This document shows, in pieces, positions 32,255 through 33,333 of a stretch of 33,333 bases of DNA. Within the stretch, counting starts at the first letter, position 1; each line of letters opens with the position of its first letter. Made by a program: the position numbers and the translations under genes. Below the pieces are notes generated by a model. It was given only the letters and a program-made list of their open reading frames with translations, had not been told where the DNA came from and did no database searches. Source of the stretch: CAXGTL01 sp964012725 (lineage in GTDB: Archaea; Nanobdellota; Nanobdellia; Woesearchaeales; CAXGTL01); NCBI GenBank assembly GCA_964012725.1, contig CAXGTL010000011.1:1-33333 (forward strand), in the 5' to 3' direction.

Positions 32255-33333
32255 TTATTGTTTGTTACACGCAGCTATGTAAAGTTCAGCCACATCTGGA
32301 TATATACCTTGAATTCCAACACAAATATCTTCGATTGTTTCTGAATCTCCATCTTTTAATGAATTTTCAAATACATTATTAATTGATCCAAAATATACTT
32401 GACAAGGTTTTCTTTGTTGTAATGTCCATCCTTTAGGGAACTGTTTTGGTTTTATTCCATTAAATGCAATATTTAATCCAGATACTATAGGACCATAACC
32501 ACTTAAAACACCACCTATTTGTACTATAGGTGATCTCATTGCTTTTGAAGTTTGTTGTGCTAAATTCTTTTTTCTTCTTTTAAGATTTTCTACTTTTGAA
32601 TATAGATTACAAATAGCATCTAAAATATCATTAAAAGTATTTAATTTTAATGAATATCCACTTAATTGTGGTGCTCCACTATAAATAAAATTAAGAGTAT
32701 CTACCAAGCCATTTAAACTACCACTCATATTACCTGATTCTTTAAAACTGTAATTACCATTTTCATCTTTTTTATCATTCCAATTATTATTTTGTAATTT
32801 TTGTATACCATTATTAATTGAATTTAAAGCATTTATCCATAAAACTGAATCTAAATATTTCCTGTTTAATATTTCTTCTATTTGATCAGAAGTGAAAATT
32901 GTCTTTCCAAAAATAGTTGAACCATTATAAGAATTACTAGCACTCTGACAAATTTCGAATTTTTTTGTGCCATTATAAATAATATTACCTAATGATCTTG
33001 GATGTTTGAATACATTTCCTTTTTGTGCACTTGTATCTTTACCTTGTTGAACATAAATTTTATTGAATAAAGTAATAAATTTTTTAGCTTTTGCTAATTT
33101 TTGTTGATCAATAGGTTCTAAAAATTCATTATCTAATTTTGCTGTTGGATTTTGTATTTTTTGTTCTAATATTTTGTGTAATGATGGTGTTAGAACAGTT
33201 TTGTATTTTTGTAAGAATTTTGAATAATAATCTTTAAGTAAGTTTGTCATGTGTAATTGTCTTTGTTCAGGTGGCATATCTTCAGGACGCTGTGTTTTTT
33301 TTAATTGTGCTATTTTTTGATTCTGTGCTTTGT
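32255..33333 (-). CDS. Unassigned protein, 5' end outside the window
   Basis: The frame is open to the right edge: 18 codons upstream of the Met at 33277 contain no stop and read as similar Gln/Lys-rich sequence (QNQKIAQLKKTQRPED), so that Met is probably internal; 358 residues are visible. The protein is rich in Asn, Gln, Lys and Ser, with a helical N-terminal part, a Gly/Ser/Asn-rich middle (NGNYSFKESGNMSGSLNG) and a helix followed by the Gly-rich hydrophobic stretch VQIGGVLSGYGPIVSGLNIAF, which may be a membrane or amphipathic segment. Four or five Cys are scattered in it. No family is recognised. It shares strand and composition with the coiled-coil and P-loop genes downstream. Confidence 0.7.
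   Translation of the reverse strand, partial: KAQNQKIAQLKKTQRPEDMPPEQRQLHMTNLLKDYYSKFLQKYKTVLTPSLHKILEQKIQNPTAKLDNEFLEPIDQQKLAKAKKFITLFNKIYVQQGKDTSAQKGNVFKHPRSLGNIIYNGTKKFEICQSASNSYNGSTIFGKTIFTSDQIEEILNRKYLDSVLWINALNSINNGIQKLQNNNWNDKKDENGNYSFKESGNMSGSLNGLVDTLNFIYSGAPQLSGYSLKLNTFNDILDAICNLYSKVENLKRRKKNLAQQTSKAMRSPIVQIGGVLSGYGPIVSGLNIAFNGIKPKQFPKGWTLQQRKPCQVYFGSINNVFENSLKDGDSETIEDICVGIQGIYPDVAELYIAACNKQ

Overview
The window looks like part of a strongly AT-rich archaeal chromosome, most plausibly a DPANN-type archaeon (Woesearchaeota/Pacearchaeota-like; inferred from gene content and style, not from a marker gene). Archaeal signs are an AglB/STT3 oligosaccharyltransferase, a geranylgeranyl-reductase-family enzyme of the archaeal lipid pathway, S-layer-like COG1361-type surface proteins, and TATA boxes centred about 26-28 bases upstream of start codons, which implies leaderless mRNAs. 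Other genes have Shine-Dalgarno sites, so both modes of initiation seem to be used. No rRNA, tRNA, CRISPR array or transposase gene was found.

Layout. (1) 2-3079, plus strand: a glycosyltransferase tail fused to a polysaccharide deacetylase (cut by the window edge), an FkbM methyltransferase and a GT4 glycosyltransferase. (2) 3101-6323, minus strand: dTDP-glucose 4,6-dehydratase, long-form glucose-1-phosphate thymidylyltransferase and a DegT/DnrJ/EryC1 sugar aminotransferase, which together can make a dTDP-amino-deoxyhexose. (3) 6484-11626: an NAD-dependent epimerase, a methyltransferase, two half-size EamA membrane proteins, a dolichol-phosphate-sugar-synthase-like GT2 and a GT39/ArnT-like membrane glycosyltransferase. 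(4) 11734-14300: a radical SAM/SPASM protein and a Wzx-like flippase. (5) 14507-19911: AglB with a long charged N-terminal tail, a small anchored protein, and the lipid-saturating reductase. (6) 20010-26318: three exported surface proteins. (7) 26396-33333: four proteins I cannot assign, including an 809-residue P-loop protein and a 669-residue membrane coiled-coil protein; the last gene runs off the right edge.

How it fits together (inference): regions 1-4 make sugar nucleotides, assemble and flip a lipid-linked glycan, AglB transfers it to Asn of exported proteins, and region 6 supplies exported candidates. The 949-residue protein has about a dozen N-X-S/T sequons in its predicted outside parts, while its two exported neighbours have none.

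The most unusual items are: two related structured intergenic elements bracketing aglB (14352-14466 and 17862-18033), an Arn-like charge/flip/transfer module (8250-11626), the sequon contrast among surface proteins, and the unassigned cluster at the right end.
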